Origin: DATEDA01 sp963754305 | Lineage (GTDB): Bacteria; Pseudomonadota; Gammaproteobacteria; Burkholderiales; SG8-39 | DNA: 64,000 nucleotides | Assembly (NCBI GenBank): GCA_963754305.1 | Contig: CAVWFR010000010.1 | Location: forward strand, 186,001 to 250,000 | Direction of reading: 5' to 3' | Part shown: positions 1-8,778 of the stretch, one piece after another | Layout: each line of letters begins with the position of its first letter | Position numbering within the stretch: position 1 is the first letter of the stretch | Program-made: the position numbers and the translations under genes | Notes under the pieces: generated by a model | Databases searched by the model: none | What the model was told of the DNA's origin: nothing | Seen by the model: the letters and a program-made list of their open reading frames with translations, nothing else

Positions 1-1
1 G

Positions 2-277
2 GAACTGCTCGAGGAGACCGGCTACATCGCGCGTGAATGGCGGTGCCTGACGACGCTCCATCCGCTGTGCTCTTATTCGAGCGAGCGGATCGAGCTGTGG
101 CTCGCGCGTGGGCTCGAGCACCGCGGCCGGACGCTGGACGAGGGCGAGTTCCTGGAGACGTTTCCGCTTGCCATCGCCACCGCGGCCGATTGGGTGAGGG
201 AGGGACGGATCAGCGACGCCAAGACGATCGTCGGCGTGCTGTGGGCCGAGAAGATCGCGGCGGGAGTGTGGCCGTGA
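2..277 (+). CDS. NUDIX hydrolase, C-terminal part (cut by window edge)
   Basis: The frame is open from the first bases and ends at a TGA at 275-277, leaving 91 residues. It opens with ELLEETG, the end of the Nudix box (REUXEEXGU), so the catalytic Glu cluster is retained and the first half of the domain lies outside the window. The rest (Ser-Glu-Arg-Ile-Glu-Leu-Trp, then a Leu-Asp-Glu-Gly-Glu stretch) resembles the C-terminal half of ADP-ribose pyrophosphatase-like (NudF) proteins, which hydrolyse ADP-ribose or related nucleoside diphosphates. The substrate cannot be fixed from this fragment. The next gene starts 138 bases downstream on the same strand, after a hairpin, so an operon with it is doubtful. 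Confidence 0.8.
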   Translation, partial: ELLEETGYIAREWRCLTTLHPLCSYSSERIELWLARGLEHRGRTLDEGEFLETFPLAIATAADWVREGRISDAKTIVGVLWAEKIAAGVWP

Positions 278-326
278 GCGGCCGGGCCCGTCGCCCCGGC
301 GGCCCCCGGGGGCCAGACCGTTCCGG

Positions 327-346
327 ATGCCGACTTTCGCCGGCAT
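327..346. repeat. Hairpin repeat (degenerate ATTCCGGC-type), copy 1
   Basis: Eight-base arms (ATGCCGAC and GCCGGCAT, one mismatch) flank a TTTC loop, followed by TGAC. This looks like a degenerate, inverted copy of the perfect hairpin at 5909-5928. It lies in the 138-base gap after the NUDIX stop codon. No run of T follows, so it is more likely a REP-like element than an intrinsic terminator. Confidence 0.5.
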
Positions 347-415
347 GACGGCCGGCGTGAAACCACGAGTACAAGGCGTTCCTCGACTGTGCGAACCAGT
401 GGGGTGAGCAGAAAA

Positions 416-2422
416 ATGCTGCTGTACGCCGTCACGATCTTCGTGAGCGCGTTTCTGCTGTTCCTGGTCCAGCCGATCGTCGCCAAGCAGATCCTGCCGT
501 GGTTCGGCGGCTCGGCGGCGGTGTGGACCACCTGCGTCTTCTTCTTCCAGTTTCTCCTGCTCGCGGGCTACGCCTACGCACACGCGATCGTGCGGTGGCT
601 GCCGGCGCGGCCGCAGCTCGCCCTGCATCTGGCGCTGCTCGCGCTCAGCCTCGCCGGCCTGCCGATTCTCGCCGACGCGGGGTGGAAGCCGTCCGGAGAC
701 GAGGATCCCGGCTTGCGCATTCTCGGGCTGCTGGTCGCGACCGTTGGACTGCCGTATTTCCTGCTCTCCACCACCAGCCCGCTGGTGCAGGCGTGGTATG
801 CGCGCCGGTTCGACTCGCCCTATCGCCTGTTCGCGCTCTCGAACCTCGCTTCCCTTGCGGCGTTGCTGTGCTACCCGATCGTGGTCGAGCCGTTCGTCCC
901 GACGCGGCTGCAGGCGGTCGCCTGGTCGTGGGGCTACGCCGCGTTCGCCGTGCTGTGCGGCGGGACCGCCGTATACAGCCTGCGCAAGCTCGCCGCGGCC
1001 GGCGCCGCGCCGCTGCGGCTCGAGCCCGGCCCAGCGCCGCGCCCGGGCGTGCGGCTGCAGTGGGTGCTCCTGCCGGCGCTCGCATCGCTACTCCTCTTGG
1101 CCGTCACCAATCACCTCAGCCAGAACGTGGCGTCGATCCCGTTCCTCTGGGTGCTGCCGCTGTCGCTCTACCTGCTGACGTTCATCCTGTGCTTCGACGG
1201 GCGGGGCTGGTATCGCCGCGCGGTCTTCCTGCCGCTCGCCGGCATCGCCGTCGCGGCGATGGCCTGGGTGCTGACCGATCCCAACCTGATCCTCGACCTC
1301 AAGCTCTCGATCCCGCTCTTCGCCGGGGGGTTGTTCGTGCTCTGCATGCTCTGTCACGGCGAGCTGGTGCTCATGAAGCCGGAGCCCGCGCGTCTGACCG
1401 AGTTCTACATGCTGATCGCGCTCGGCGGCGCGCTCGGGTCGATGCTGGTGTCGATCATCGCGCCGCACGTCCTCCCCGGCGACTTCGAGGTCGCCCTCGG
1501 GCTCATGGCGGCCGCGATCCTGCTCGCCTGGAAGGTCGCTCCCGCCGGGCGGCCCGCGCTCGTCGGCGGACTGGCGGCGGCGCTCCTCACGTTCTACGGC
1601 GTGGTGACCTACGTGACCAACACGGTGGCCGACACGCGGGTGCTCAAGCGCAATTTCTACTCGAGCCTGCGCACGCGCGACGAGGTGCGGGAGGAGGGCA
1701 CGGTGCGCAAGCTCATCCACGGTACCATCAACCACGGCGAGCAGTTCGTCGACGCCGACAAGCGCCGCCAGCCGATCGCGTACTTCGGGCCCAAGTCGGG
1801 CATCGTGCTCGCCCTCGAAGCGCTGCGGCATCCCGACATGCGCGTCGGCATCGTGGGTCTGGGCGCCGGCACGATGGCGGCCTACGGCCGCCCGGGCGAT
1901 GTCTACAAGTTCTACGAGATCAATCCGCAGGTCATCGAGCTCGCGCAGACCGAATTCTCGTATCTGCGCGACAGCGAGGCGAAGATCGAGCTGGTGCTCG
2001 GCGACGGACGGCTCGCGCTGGAGAGCCAGCCGCCGCAGAAGTTCGATCTCCTCGCCGCGGACGCGTTCTCGAGCGACTCGGTGCCGATGCATCTCATCAC
2101 CCGCGAGGCGCTGGAGCTGTACATGCGCAACGTCCGGCCGGGCGGTGTGGTCGTCTTCAACGTCACCAACCGCTATCTCGATCTTGCGCCGGTGGTGAAA
2201 CGGCTCGCCGACTCGCTCGGCCTGCACGCGCGGCTGGTGAGCCACAGCCCCGACGACGTCGAATACGCACTCTACTCGGTGACCGATTTCGCGCTGGTGA
2301 CCGCCGATTCGACGCTCTTCGAGCGGCCGGAGCTCGCCGGCATCGCCGCGCCGATCGAGGTGCCGTCGAAGGTGTCGGTGTGGACCGACGACTTCAACAA
2401 CCTGCTGCAGGCGCTGAGGTGA
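416..2422 (+). CDS. Fused membrane / spermidine-synthase-like protein
   Basis: The 668-residue protein has two parts. Residues about 1-390 form a series of hydrophobic segments, starting MLLYAVTIFVSAFLLFLVQP, typical of the membrane half of 'fused MFS/spermidine synthase' proteins. Residues about 400-660 form a Rossmann-like aminopropyltransferase fold with the nucleotide-binding GIVGLGAGT near 480, an acidic YEINP and the AADAFSSDSVP stretch. The soluble half is related to spermidine synthases, which transfer aminopropyl from decarboxylated SAM, but activity in these fused proteins is not established. A GTG at 389 would add nine residues. I prefer the ATG at 416 because the membrane segment starts there. 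The stop overlaps the threonine aldolase start (GTGA), implying translational coupling. Confidence 0.85.
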   Translation: MLLYAVTIFVSAFLLFLVQPIVAKQILPWFGGSAAVWTTCVFFFQFLLLAGYAYAHAIVRWLPARPQLALHLALLALSLAGLPILADAGWKPSGDEDPGLRILGLLVATVGLPYFLLSTTSPLVQAWYARRFDSPYRLFALSNLASLAALLCYPIVVEPFVPTRLQAVAWSWGYAAFAVLCGGTAVYSLRKLAAAGAAPLRLEPGPAPRPGVRLQWVLLPALASLLLLAVTNHLSQNVASIPFLWVLPLSLYLLTFILCFDGRGWYRRAVFLPLAGIAVAAMAWVLTDPNLILDLKLSIPLFAGGLFVLCMLCHGELVLMKPEPARLTEFYMLIALGGALGSMLVSIIAPHVLPGDFEVALGLMAAAILLAWKVAPAGRPALVGGLAAALLTFYGVVTYVTNTVADTRVLKRNFYSSLRTRDEVREEGTVRKLIHGTINHGEQFVDADKRRQPIAYFGPKSGIVLALEALRHPDMRVGIVGLGAGTMAAYGRPGDVYKFYEINPQVIELAQTEFSYLRDSEAKIELVLGDGRLALESQPPQKFDLLAADAFSSDSVPMHLITREALELYMRNVRPGGVVVFNVTNRYLDLAPVVKRLADSLGLHARLVSHSPDDVEYALYSVTDFALVTADSTLFERPELAGIAAPIEVPSKVSVWTDDFNNLLQALR

Positions 2423-3420
2423 TCGACCTCCGCAGCGACACCGTCACCCGGCCGGGGCCGGGGATGCGCGCGGCGATGGCGGCAGCGGAGGTCGGCGACG
2501 ACGTGTTCGGCGACGATCCCACGGTGCTCGAGCTGCAGGAGCGGGCCGCTACGCTCTTCGGCATGGAGGCCGCGCTGTTCTTCCCGAGCGGTACCCAATC
2601 GAATCTGGCGGCGCTGATCAGCCACTGCCAGCGCGGCGAGGAGTACATCGTCGGCCAGGAAGCGCACACCTACCGCTACGAGGCGGGCGGCGGCGCGGTG
2701 CTCGGCAGCGTTCAGCCGCAGCCGCTCGCCAACCGCGCCGACGGCTCGCTCGACCTCGCCGAGGTCGAGGCGGCGATCAAGCCGGACGATCCACACTTCG
2801 CGCGCACCCGGCTCTTCGCGCTCGAGAACACCATCGGCGGGCGCGTCCTCGGCCGCGATTATCTCGAGTCGGCGCTGGCGCTCGCCGGACGTCGTGGCCT
2901 CGCGACGCATCTCGACGGCGCGCGGATCTTCAATGCCGCGGTGAAGCTCGGGACGCCGGTGGCGGCGCTCTGCCGCGGCTTCGACTCGGTGTCGGCGTGC
3001 CTCTCCAAGGGGCTCGGTGCGCCGGCGGGGACGATGCTGGTGGGGGCGAAGCCGGTCATCGATCGCGCGTACCGCGCGCGCAAGATCCTCGGCGGTGCGA
3101 TGCGCCAGGCCGGGATCGTCGCCGCGGCGGGACTCTACGCGCTCCAGCATCACGTCGACCGGCTCGCCGAGGACCATGCGAACGCCGAGCGGCTCGCCGC
3201 GGGGCTCGCCGGCATTCGCGGGCTCGAGGTCGAACCGCCGCAGACCAACATGGTGTTCGTGCGCATCCCGGCCGAGAGCACCGCAGCACTGAAGGCGCAC
3301 CTGGAGCGGGAGGGCGTGCTCGCGCTCATCGGTCCGCGGACGCGGCTCGCCACGCATCTCGACGTCTCGGCGTCCGGGATCGACCGCGCGGTGGCCGCGT
3401 TTCGGGCGTTCTTCGCCTGA
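2419..3420 (+). CDS. ltaE: Low-specificity L-threonine aldolase
   Basis: This 333-residue PLP enzyme cleaves L-threonine and L-allo-threonine to glycine and acetaldehyde. It starts with the family signature IDLRSDTVTRP and keeps a GDDVFGDDP segment, FFPSGTQSN near the cofactor phosphate site, HLDGARIFNA, and the Schiff-base lysine at about residue 197 in ACLSKGLGAP. Length matches the family. The GTG start at 2419 overlaps the preceding stop codon, so it is probably translated with the fused spermidine-synthase-like gene. It acts in the cytoplasm in glycine and threonine metabolism. No functional link to the upstream gene is obvious. Confidence 0.93.
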   Translation: MIDLRSDTVTRPGPGMRAAMAAAEVGDDVFGDDPTVLELQERAATLFGMEAALFFPSGTQSNLAALISHCQRGEEYIVGQEAHTYRYEAGGGAVLGSVQPQPLANRADGSLDLAEVEAAIKPDDPHFARTRLFALENTIGGRVLGRDYLESALALAGRRGLATHLDGARIFNAAVKLGTPVAALCRGFDSVSACLSKGLGAPAGTMLVGAKPVIDRAYRARKILGGAMRQAGIVAAAGLYALQHHVDRLAEDHANAERLAAGLAGIRGLEVEPPQTNMVFVRIPAESTAALKAHLEREGVLALIGPRTRLATHLDVSASGIDRAVAAFRAFFA

Positions 3421-3525
3421 ACCGGCGTCGCCCTTTCTGCACGGGGCCAGAGTTGTCACAATCCGGTAAACGCGGCATCGAACCATCCCGTCCGACAACA
3501 ACGACCGCGCCGGAGGAAGGAGACG

Positions 3526-4596
3526 ATGGCAGCGATCGCCCTTGAGCATGCCGCCAGGCACTGGGGCGCGACCCGCGCGGTCGACGACGTGAGCTTCGCG
3601 GTCGAGGCCGGGTCCTTCGCCGTGCTGCTCGGGCCTTCCGGCTGCGGCAAGTCAACGACCCTCCGGCTGATAGCCGGGCTCGAGATCTTCACGAGCGGCC
3701 GCGTCCGCATCGGCGGCGTCGACGTCACGGACGCGCCGCCGTCGAAGCGCAACATCGCGATGGTGTTCCAGTCGTATGCGCTCTTCCCCCACCTCTCGGT
3801 CGCCGAGAACATCCAGTTCGGGCTGAGGGTGCGCAAGGTCGGCGCCGCCGAGCGCGCGCGCCGGCTGCAGCGCGTGGCCGAGCTCCTCGGCCTCGACAAG
3901 CTGCTCGAGCGCAAACCCTCGCAGCTCTCCGGCGGCCAGCAGCAGCGCGTGGCGCTCGGCCGCGCGATCATCGCCGAGCACCCGGTCTGCCTCATGGACG
4001 AGCCGCTGTCGAATCTCGACGCCCAGCTCCGCCATGAGATGCGCCGCGAGATCCGCGCGCTGCAGCAGAAGCTCGGCATCACGATGGTCTACGTCACCCA
4101 CGACCAGACCGAGGCGATGAGCATGGCCGACCAGGTGGTCCTCCTCCGCGAGGGTCGGGTCGAGCAGGACGCCGCCCCGGCGGAGCTCTACGCGCGCCCG
4201 GCCACGGCATTCGCGGCGCGCTTCATCGGCACGCCGCCGATGAACCTCGCGCGGCTAGCCGACGGCCCCCGCGGCGCGGTGATCCGCGGCACCGAGGGCC
4301 CCGCGGTCGCGGTGGGGAAGGGTGACGGGCGCCTGCTCGGGGTGCGTCCGGAGGCGATCGCGATCGAGCCCGGCGGCGTGCCGGCGACCGTCATCTCGCT
4401 GGAGTATCTCGGCGCGGACTCGATCGTCGCCTGCACCGTAGGCGACGAGCCGATCATCGTGCGCGCACCGGGCAAGCTCGAGCTCGGCGCGGGCGCGCGG
4501 ATCGGGCTCGCCTGGCGCCGCGAGGCGCAGCACTACTTCGACGCCGGCGACGGCCGCCGCGTGGAACCGGTTCAAGGCGCCGCGATCGCGGCCTGA
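3526..4596 (+). CDS. ugpC: ABC importer ATPase, UgpC/MalK type
   Basis: This 356-residue ATPase energises the importer encoded by the next three genes. Walker A (GPSGCGKST) is at about 36-44, the LSGGQQQRVALGRA signature at about 135, Walker B (CLMDEP) near 155 and the switch histidine (VTHDQ) near 192. Residues about 240-350 form the C-terminal OB-type (TOBE) region of the carbohydrate/UgpC class. An AGGAAGGAG-like Shine-Dalgarno precedes the ATG. The gene is first in a tightly spaced operon, whereas many ugp operons place it after the permeases. Glycerol-3-phosphate or glycerophosphodiester specificity is inferred from overall similarity, and another polyol or sugar is possible. Confidence 0.88.
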   Translation: MAAIALEHAARHWGATRAVDDVSFAVEAGSFAVLLGPSGCGKSTTLRLIAGLEIFTSGRVRIGGVDVTDAPPSKRNIAMVFQSYALFPHLSVAENIQFGLRVRKVGAAERARRLQRVAELLGLDKLLERKPSQLSGGQQQRVALGRAIIAEHPVCLMDEPLSNLDAQLRHEMRREIRALQQKLGITMVYVTHDQTEAMSMADQVVLLREGRVEQDAAPAELYARPATAFAARFIGTPPMNLARLADGPRGAVIRGTEGPAVAVGKGDGRLLGVRPEAIAIEPGGVPATVISLEYLGADSIVACTVGDEPIIVRAPGKLELGAGARIGLAWRREAQHYFDAGDGRRVEPVQGAAIAA

Positions 4597-4617
4597 TAAC
4601 GAGGCGAGGAGGAAGTC

Positions 4618-5904
4618 ATGCTGGTGAAACGTATTGCGAAAGGACTGGCAGCGCTCGCTGCCGCCGGCGCGCTGGCGCAGGCCGAGGCGCAGACCGAGAT
4701 CTCGTTCTACTACCCGGTCGCGGTCGGCGGACCGATCACGAAGATCATCGACGGGCTCGCCGCCGATTTCGAGAAGGAGAATCCGGGCATCAAGGTGAAG
4801 CCGATCTACGCCGGCACCTACCAGGAGACGATCGTGAAGGCGCTCACCGCCCACAAGGCGGGCGAGCCGCCGGTCACCTCGGTGCTGCTCTCGACCGACA
4901 TGTTCACGCTGATCGACGAAGATGCGATCGTACCGATCGACGCGGTCGCGACGGCGGCCGAGGACAGGGCGTGGCTGAACAGCTTCTTTCCGGCCTTCAT
5001 GATGAACAGCCAGACCGGCGGGAAGGTCTGGGGCGTGCCGTTCCAGCGCTCGACTGTCGTGCTGTACTGGAACAAGGAGCTGTTCAAGGAGGCCGGTCTC
5101 GACCCCAACAAGCCGCCGGCGAGCTGGCAGGAGATGCTCGAGTACGCGCAGAAGCTCACCCGGCGCGACGCCTCCGGCAACACGACGCAGTGGGGCATCC
5201 AGGTGCCCTCATCGGGCTTTCCTTACTGGTTGTTCCAGGGCTTCACGACGCAGAACGGCGTCGAGCTGATGAATGCCGCGGGCGACATCACCTACTACGA
5301 CAAGCCGGAGGTAATCGAGGCGCTGCAGTTCTGGGTCGACCTCGGGCGCAAGCACCGCGTCATGCCGCAAGGGGTGGTCGAGTGGGGCACGACGCCGCGC
5401 GACTTCTTCGAGCGGAAGATCGCGATGATGTGGACCACCACCGGCAATCTCACCAACGTCAAGAACAATGCCAAGTTCGATTTCGGGGTCGCGATGCTGC
5501 CCGCCGGCAAGCGCCGCGGCTCGCCGACCGGCGGCGGGAACTTCTACGTCTTCAAGAAGAGCACGCCCCAGCAGCAGCAGGCGGCGCTCCGGTTCATCCG
5601 CTGGATCACGAGCCCGGAGCGGGCGGCGCAGTGGGGCATCGACACCGGCTACGTCGCGGTCCGGCCCGACGCGTTCGAGACACCGACGATGAAGAAGTAC
5701 GTGTCGGGCTTCCCGCCCGCGGCCGTGGCGCGCGACCAGCTGCAATACGCGGTGGCCGAGCTCTCGACCCACGAGAACCAGCGCGTGACCAAGGCCCTGA
5801 ACGACGGGCTCCAGGCTGCGCTCACCGGCGCGAAGACACCGGCGCAGGCGATGCAGGACGCGCAGCGCGAGGCAGAGCGGATCCTCAAGCCGTACCGGCG
5901 GTGA
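4618..5904 (+). CDS. ugpB: Periplasmic solute-binding protein, UgpB-like
   Basis: This 428-residue extracellular binding protein (COG1653 type) delivers substrate to the importer. A Sec signal peptide (Lys-Arg, then an Ala/Leu core ending AEAQT) occupies about residues 1-25. The mature protein has the two-lobe family pattern: FEKENPGIKVKPIYAGTYQE early, WGVPFQRSTVVLYWNKELF in the middle, and a C-terminal helix of the AQREAERIL kind. AGGAGG lies just before the ATG, 21 bases after the ATPase gene. A perfect GNRA-loop hairpin directly follows the stop and separates this abundantly needed product from the permease genes. The ligand is likely sn-glycerol-3-phosphate or a glycerophosphodiester by family, but this is not proven. 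Confidence 0.85.
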   Translation: MLVKRIAKGLAALAAAGALAQAEAQTEISFYYPVAVGGPITKIIDGLAADFEKENPGIKVKPIYAGTYQETIVKALTAHKAGEPPVTSVLLSTDMFTLIDEDAIVPIDAVATAAEDRAWLNSFFPAFMMNSQTGGKVWGVPFQRSTVVLYWNKELFKEAGLDPNKPPASWQEMLEYAQKLTRRDASGNTTQWGIQVPSSGFPYWLFQGFTTQNGVELMNAAGDITYYDKPEVIEALQFWVDLGRKHRVMPQGVVEWGTTPRDFFERKIAMMWTTTGNLTNVKNNAKFDFGVAMLPAGKRRGSPTGGGNFYVFKKSTPQQQQAALRFIRWITSPERAAQWGIDTGYVAVRPDAFETPTMKKYVSGFPPAAVARDQLQYAVAELSTHENQRVTKALNDGLQAALTGAKTPAQAMQDAQREAERILKPYRR

Positions 5905-5908
5905 TGTC

Positions 5909-5928
5909 ATTCCGGCGAAAGCCGGAAT
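5909..5928. repeat. Perfect hairpin with GAAA tetraloop, copy 2
   Basis: ATTCCGGC-GAAA-GCCGGAAT forms an eight-base-pair stem with a GNRA tetraloop, beginning four bases after the ugpB-like stop. No T-run follows. Its position between a binding-protein gene and the permeases resembles REP hairpins that stabilise upstream mRNA in other importer operons. That role is inference here. Confidence 0.7.
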
Positions 5929-6033
5929 CCAGGCTTCCGGACCGCGGCTTCCGCAGGGGTGACGCCCCCTCCACTCCCGCGCATGCTCGCAATCCCAACC
6001 CTTTTCCGGGCCCGCGTGCGCTGAGGTGACGGT

Positions 6034-6909
6034 TTGAACCGCCTCAGCGTCCACATTCACGGCTGGCTGCTCCTGCTGCCGGCCGCGGTGCTGCTCGTCG
6101 CCTTCACTCACTACCCCGCCGCGGCGACGCTCTACCACAGCTTCTTCTCGACGCCGAAGCCCGGCCGCGGCGCCGTCTTCGTCGGTCTCGACAACTACCG
6201 GGCGATGATCGAGGACCCGGTCTTCTGGCAGTCGCTCGCCAACAACGCCTGGTTCGCGCTCGGCACCATCCCGGTCTCGATCGCGCTCGCGATCGCGATG
6301 GCGGTACTCGTCAACCGCAAGCTCGCGGGCCGGGGCTTCCTGCGCCTTGCCTACTTCACGCCGACGGTCCTGCCGATGATCGCAGTGGCCAACATCTGGC
6401 TCTTCTTCTACACGCCGCAGTACGGCTTGCTCGAGCAGCTCACCGGCCTCGTCGGCCTGCCGAGCCACAACTGGCTGGGGAGCCGCGACACCGCGCTCGC
6501 GTGCGTGATCGTCGTGGCGATCTGGAAGGAGGCGGGTTTCTTCATGATCTTCTACCTGGCGGCGCTGCAGCAGATTCCGCCGAACCTCGCCGAGGCGGCC
6601 GCGATCGAAGGCGCAGGCCGCTGGTATTTCTTCCGCCGCGTGACCTGGCCGCTGCTCGCCCCGACGACGCTCTTCGTCCTGGTGAACGCGGTGATCAACT
6701 CGTTCCGGCTGGTCGATCACATCATCGTCATGACCCGCGGCGGCCCCGACAACGTCACCTCGCTGCTCCTCTTCTACATCTACGAGGTGGGCTTCAAGTT
6801 CTGGGATCTCGCCTACGCGTCCGCGCTGACGATGGTGCTGCTCCTGCTGCTCGGCCTGCTTGCGATCGGCCAGTTCGTGTTCCTCGAGCGGCGGGTCCAC
6901 TACCAGTGA
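6034..6909 (+). CDS. ugpA: ABC importer permease, UgpA type
   Basis: This 291-residue inner-membrane permease has about six transmembrane segments, the first being HGWLLLLPAAVLLVAF. The cytoplasmic EAA loop, which docks with the ATPase, begins near residue 187 (EAAAIEGAGRWYFFRR). The likely start is TTG at 6034, four bases after GAGGTGA. No ATG or GTG gives a full first helix with a better site. A 129-base gap containing the GAAA hairpin separates it from the binding-protein gene, and the stop overlaps the next permease start (GTGA). It forms the channel with the downstream UgpE-type protein. Confidence 0.87.
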   Translation: MNRLSVHIHGWLLLLPAAVLLVAFTHYPAAATLYHSFFSTPKPGRGAVFVGLDNYRAMIEDPVFWQSLANNAWFALGTIPVSIALAIAMAVLVNRKLAGRGFLRLAYFTPTVLPMIAVANIWLFFYTPQYGLLEQLTGLVGLPSHNWLGSRDTALACVIVVAIWKEAGFFMIFYLAALQQIPPNLAEAAAIEGAGRWYFFRRVTWPLLAPTTLFVLVNAVINSFRLVDHIIVMTRGGPDNVTSLLLFYIYEVGFKFWDLAYASALTMVLLLLLGLLAIGQFVFLERRVHYQ

Positions 6910-7733
6910 ACGGCATCCGCGAAGCGCGCGGTTGGGTGCATGCCGTGGAGACGGCCGGCGCGTGGCTGCTCGCGATCCTGTGGATCTCGCCGCTCGCTTA
7001 TGCGTTGTGGACCGCGTTCCACCCGCCCGAATTCTCGGTGCGCTTCACGCTGGGCGCGCCGCTCACGCTGCAGAACTTCGTCAACGCCTGGAACGCCGCG
7101 CCGTTCGCCCGCTACTTCGTGAACACCGTCGCGCTCGTGACGATGATCCTCGCCGGGCAGCTCGTCATCGGCACGCTCGCGGCCTATGCGTTCGCGCGCT
7201 ACGCGTTCTTCGGGCGAGAGGTGGTGTTCATGCTGGTACTGGTGCAGCTCATGATCATGCCCGACGTCCTCATCGTGGAGAACTACCGCACCATGAGCGT
7301 GCTCGGCATTCTCGACTCGATTCCGGCGATCGGGCTCCCCTACATGGCCTCCGCGTTCGGGATCTTCCTGCTGCGGCAGACCTTCAAGACCATCCCCAGG
7401 GAGCTTGACGAGGCGGCGCGCGTCGAGGGAGCGAGCTCGCTCCAGGTGCTGTGGAAGGTGTATGTCCCGCTCGCGCGCCCGGTGTACGTCGCCTACGGTC
7501 TCGTCTCGGTGAGCTACCATTGGAACAACTTCCTGTGGCCGATCATCGTCACCAACACGGTGGGATCGCGGCCGCTCACGGTGGGGCTGCAGGTGTTCTC
7601 CTCGGCCGATCAAGGCATCGACTGGTCGATCATCACCGCCGCGACGCTGATGACCTCGGCGCCGCTGCTCGTCGCGTTCCTCCTGTTCCAGCGGCAGTTC
7701 GTGCAGTCGTTCGTGCGGGCGGGGATACGTTAG
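6906..7733 (+). CDS. ugpE: ABC importer permease, UgpE type
   Basis: This 275-residue second permease has about six membrane spans and an EAA loop near residue 168 (DEAARVEGASSLQVLWK), ending in the usual FQRQFVQSFVRAGIR-like tail of this family. The GTG start overlaps the preceding stop (GTGA), so both permeases are probably made at equal levels. With the upstream permease it forms the heterodimeric channel of the importer. It is followed after 14 bases by a hydrolase gene on the same strand. Confidence 0.88.
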   Translation: MNGIREARGWVHAVETAGAWLLAILWISPLAYALWTAFHPPEFSVRFTLGAPLTLQNFVNAWNAAPFARYFVNTVALVTMILAGQLVIGTLAAYAFARYAFFGREVVFMLVLVQLMIMPDVLIVENYRTMSVLGILDSIPAIGLPYMASAFGIFLLRQTFKTIPRELDEAARVEGASSLQVLWKVYVPLARPVYVAYGLVSVSYHWNNFLWPIIVTNTVGSRPLTVGLQVFSSADQGIDWSIITAATLMTSAPLLVAFLLFQRQFVQSFVRAGIR

Positions 7734-7747
7734 CGGGGGAGCCGGAC

Positions 7748-8599
7748 ATGGAGCTCATCACCTGGAACATCCAATGGGCCCGCGGCGCCGACGGCATCGT
7801 CGACCCGGCCCGCATCATCCGCGTCTGTCGGGAGCTCGGCGATGCGGACGTGCTGTGCTTCCAGGAGGCAGCGCGGAACTTCGCGGGGCTGACTGGTAGC
7901 GGCGGGCGCGATACGTTCGCCGCGCTCGCCGCCGAGCTGCCGGGCTGGACGGCGGTCGAGGGCCTCGGCGTCGATACCCTCGGCCCCGGCGCGACGCGGC
8001 GCCAGTTCGGCGAGCTGATCCTCACGCGCCGGCCGGTGCTGCAGGCGTTCCGGCACCTGCTGCCGTGGCCGGCCGATCCCGCGTTTCCGACCATGCAGCG
8101 CGTCGCAGTCGAGGTCGTGATCGCCGGCCGGCGCGGGCCGCTGCGGGTGACGACGACCCACCTCGAGTACTACTCTGCGAAGCAGCGCAGCGTCCAGGTC
8201 GAGCGGCTGCGCGAGTTGCAGGCGGAGGCCGTCGCGCACGCCGCCGACCCGCCGTTCCCGGCCAAGGCCGGCGGGCCGTTCGAGGCGCAGCCGCGGCCGC
8301 GCTCGGGGATCCTCACCGCCGACTTCAACTTCCGGCCGGAGGATCCGCTCTACGCGCGGCTCCAGGCGCCGATCGAAGGGAGCCCGGCCTACCGCGATGC
8401 GTGGCGCATCCGCCACGGCGATGCGCCCCACGCGCCGACGATCGGCCTCTACGACAAGCAGCAATGGCCGGGCGCGCCGTTCGCGTGCGACTTCATCTTC
8501 GTTACCGAGGATCTCGCCGCGCGGGTCGAGGACGTCGTGGTCGACGGCGCGACGCGGGCATCGGATCACCAGCCGGTGTTGTTGCGGTTGGGCGAGTAG
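7748..8599 (+). CDS. Endonuclease/exonuclease/phosphatase-family hydrolase
   Basis: This 283-residue protein has the metal-dependent EEP (DNase I-like) fold. TWNIQWARG is at the N-terminus, a catalytic glutamate lies in CFQEA near residue 40, TTHLEYYS is in the middle, DFNFRP follows, and the terminal SDHQPV carries the catalytic His. No signal peptide is visible, so it is cytoplasmic. EEP proteins cleave phosphodiesters in nucleic acids, inositol phosphates or lipid head groups. Its position as last gene of the ugp-type operon, where many operons carry the unrelated phosphodiesterase UgpQ, suggests it processes the imported compound. That substrate role is inference. Confidence 0.85.
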   Translation: MELITWNIQWARGADGIVDPARIIRVCRELGDADVLCFQEAARNFAGLTGSGGRDTFAALAAELPGWTAVEGLGVDTLGPGATRRQFGELILTRRPVLQAFRHLLPWPADPAFPTMQRVAVEVVIAGRRGPLRVTTTHLEYYSAKQRSVQVERLRELQAEAVAHAADPPFPAKAGGPFEAQPRPRSGILTADFNFRPEDPLYARLQAPIEGSPAYRDAWRIRHGDAPHAPTIGLYDKQQWPGAPFACDFIFVTEDLAARVEDVVVDGATRASDHQPVLLRLGE

Positions 8600-8778
8600 T
8601 CGTCCGACGCCCATCGCGCCGCGGCCCCGAGCACTCCGACAATGTCGTACTTGCCGAGGCGCGCCGGCTGAGTCATGGCGTGATCTGGCGGTGCTCGCGT
8701 CAACGGGCCACTCCATGCACGCCAGCGAAGGTCTGCCAATGAACCCTGCCCGGGCCGCCGTCGCGGCCGACACGCGCC

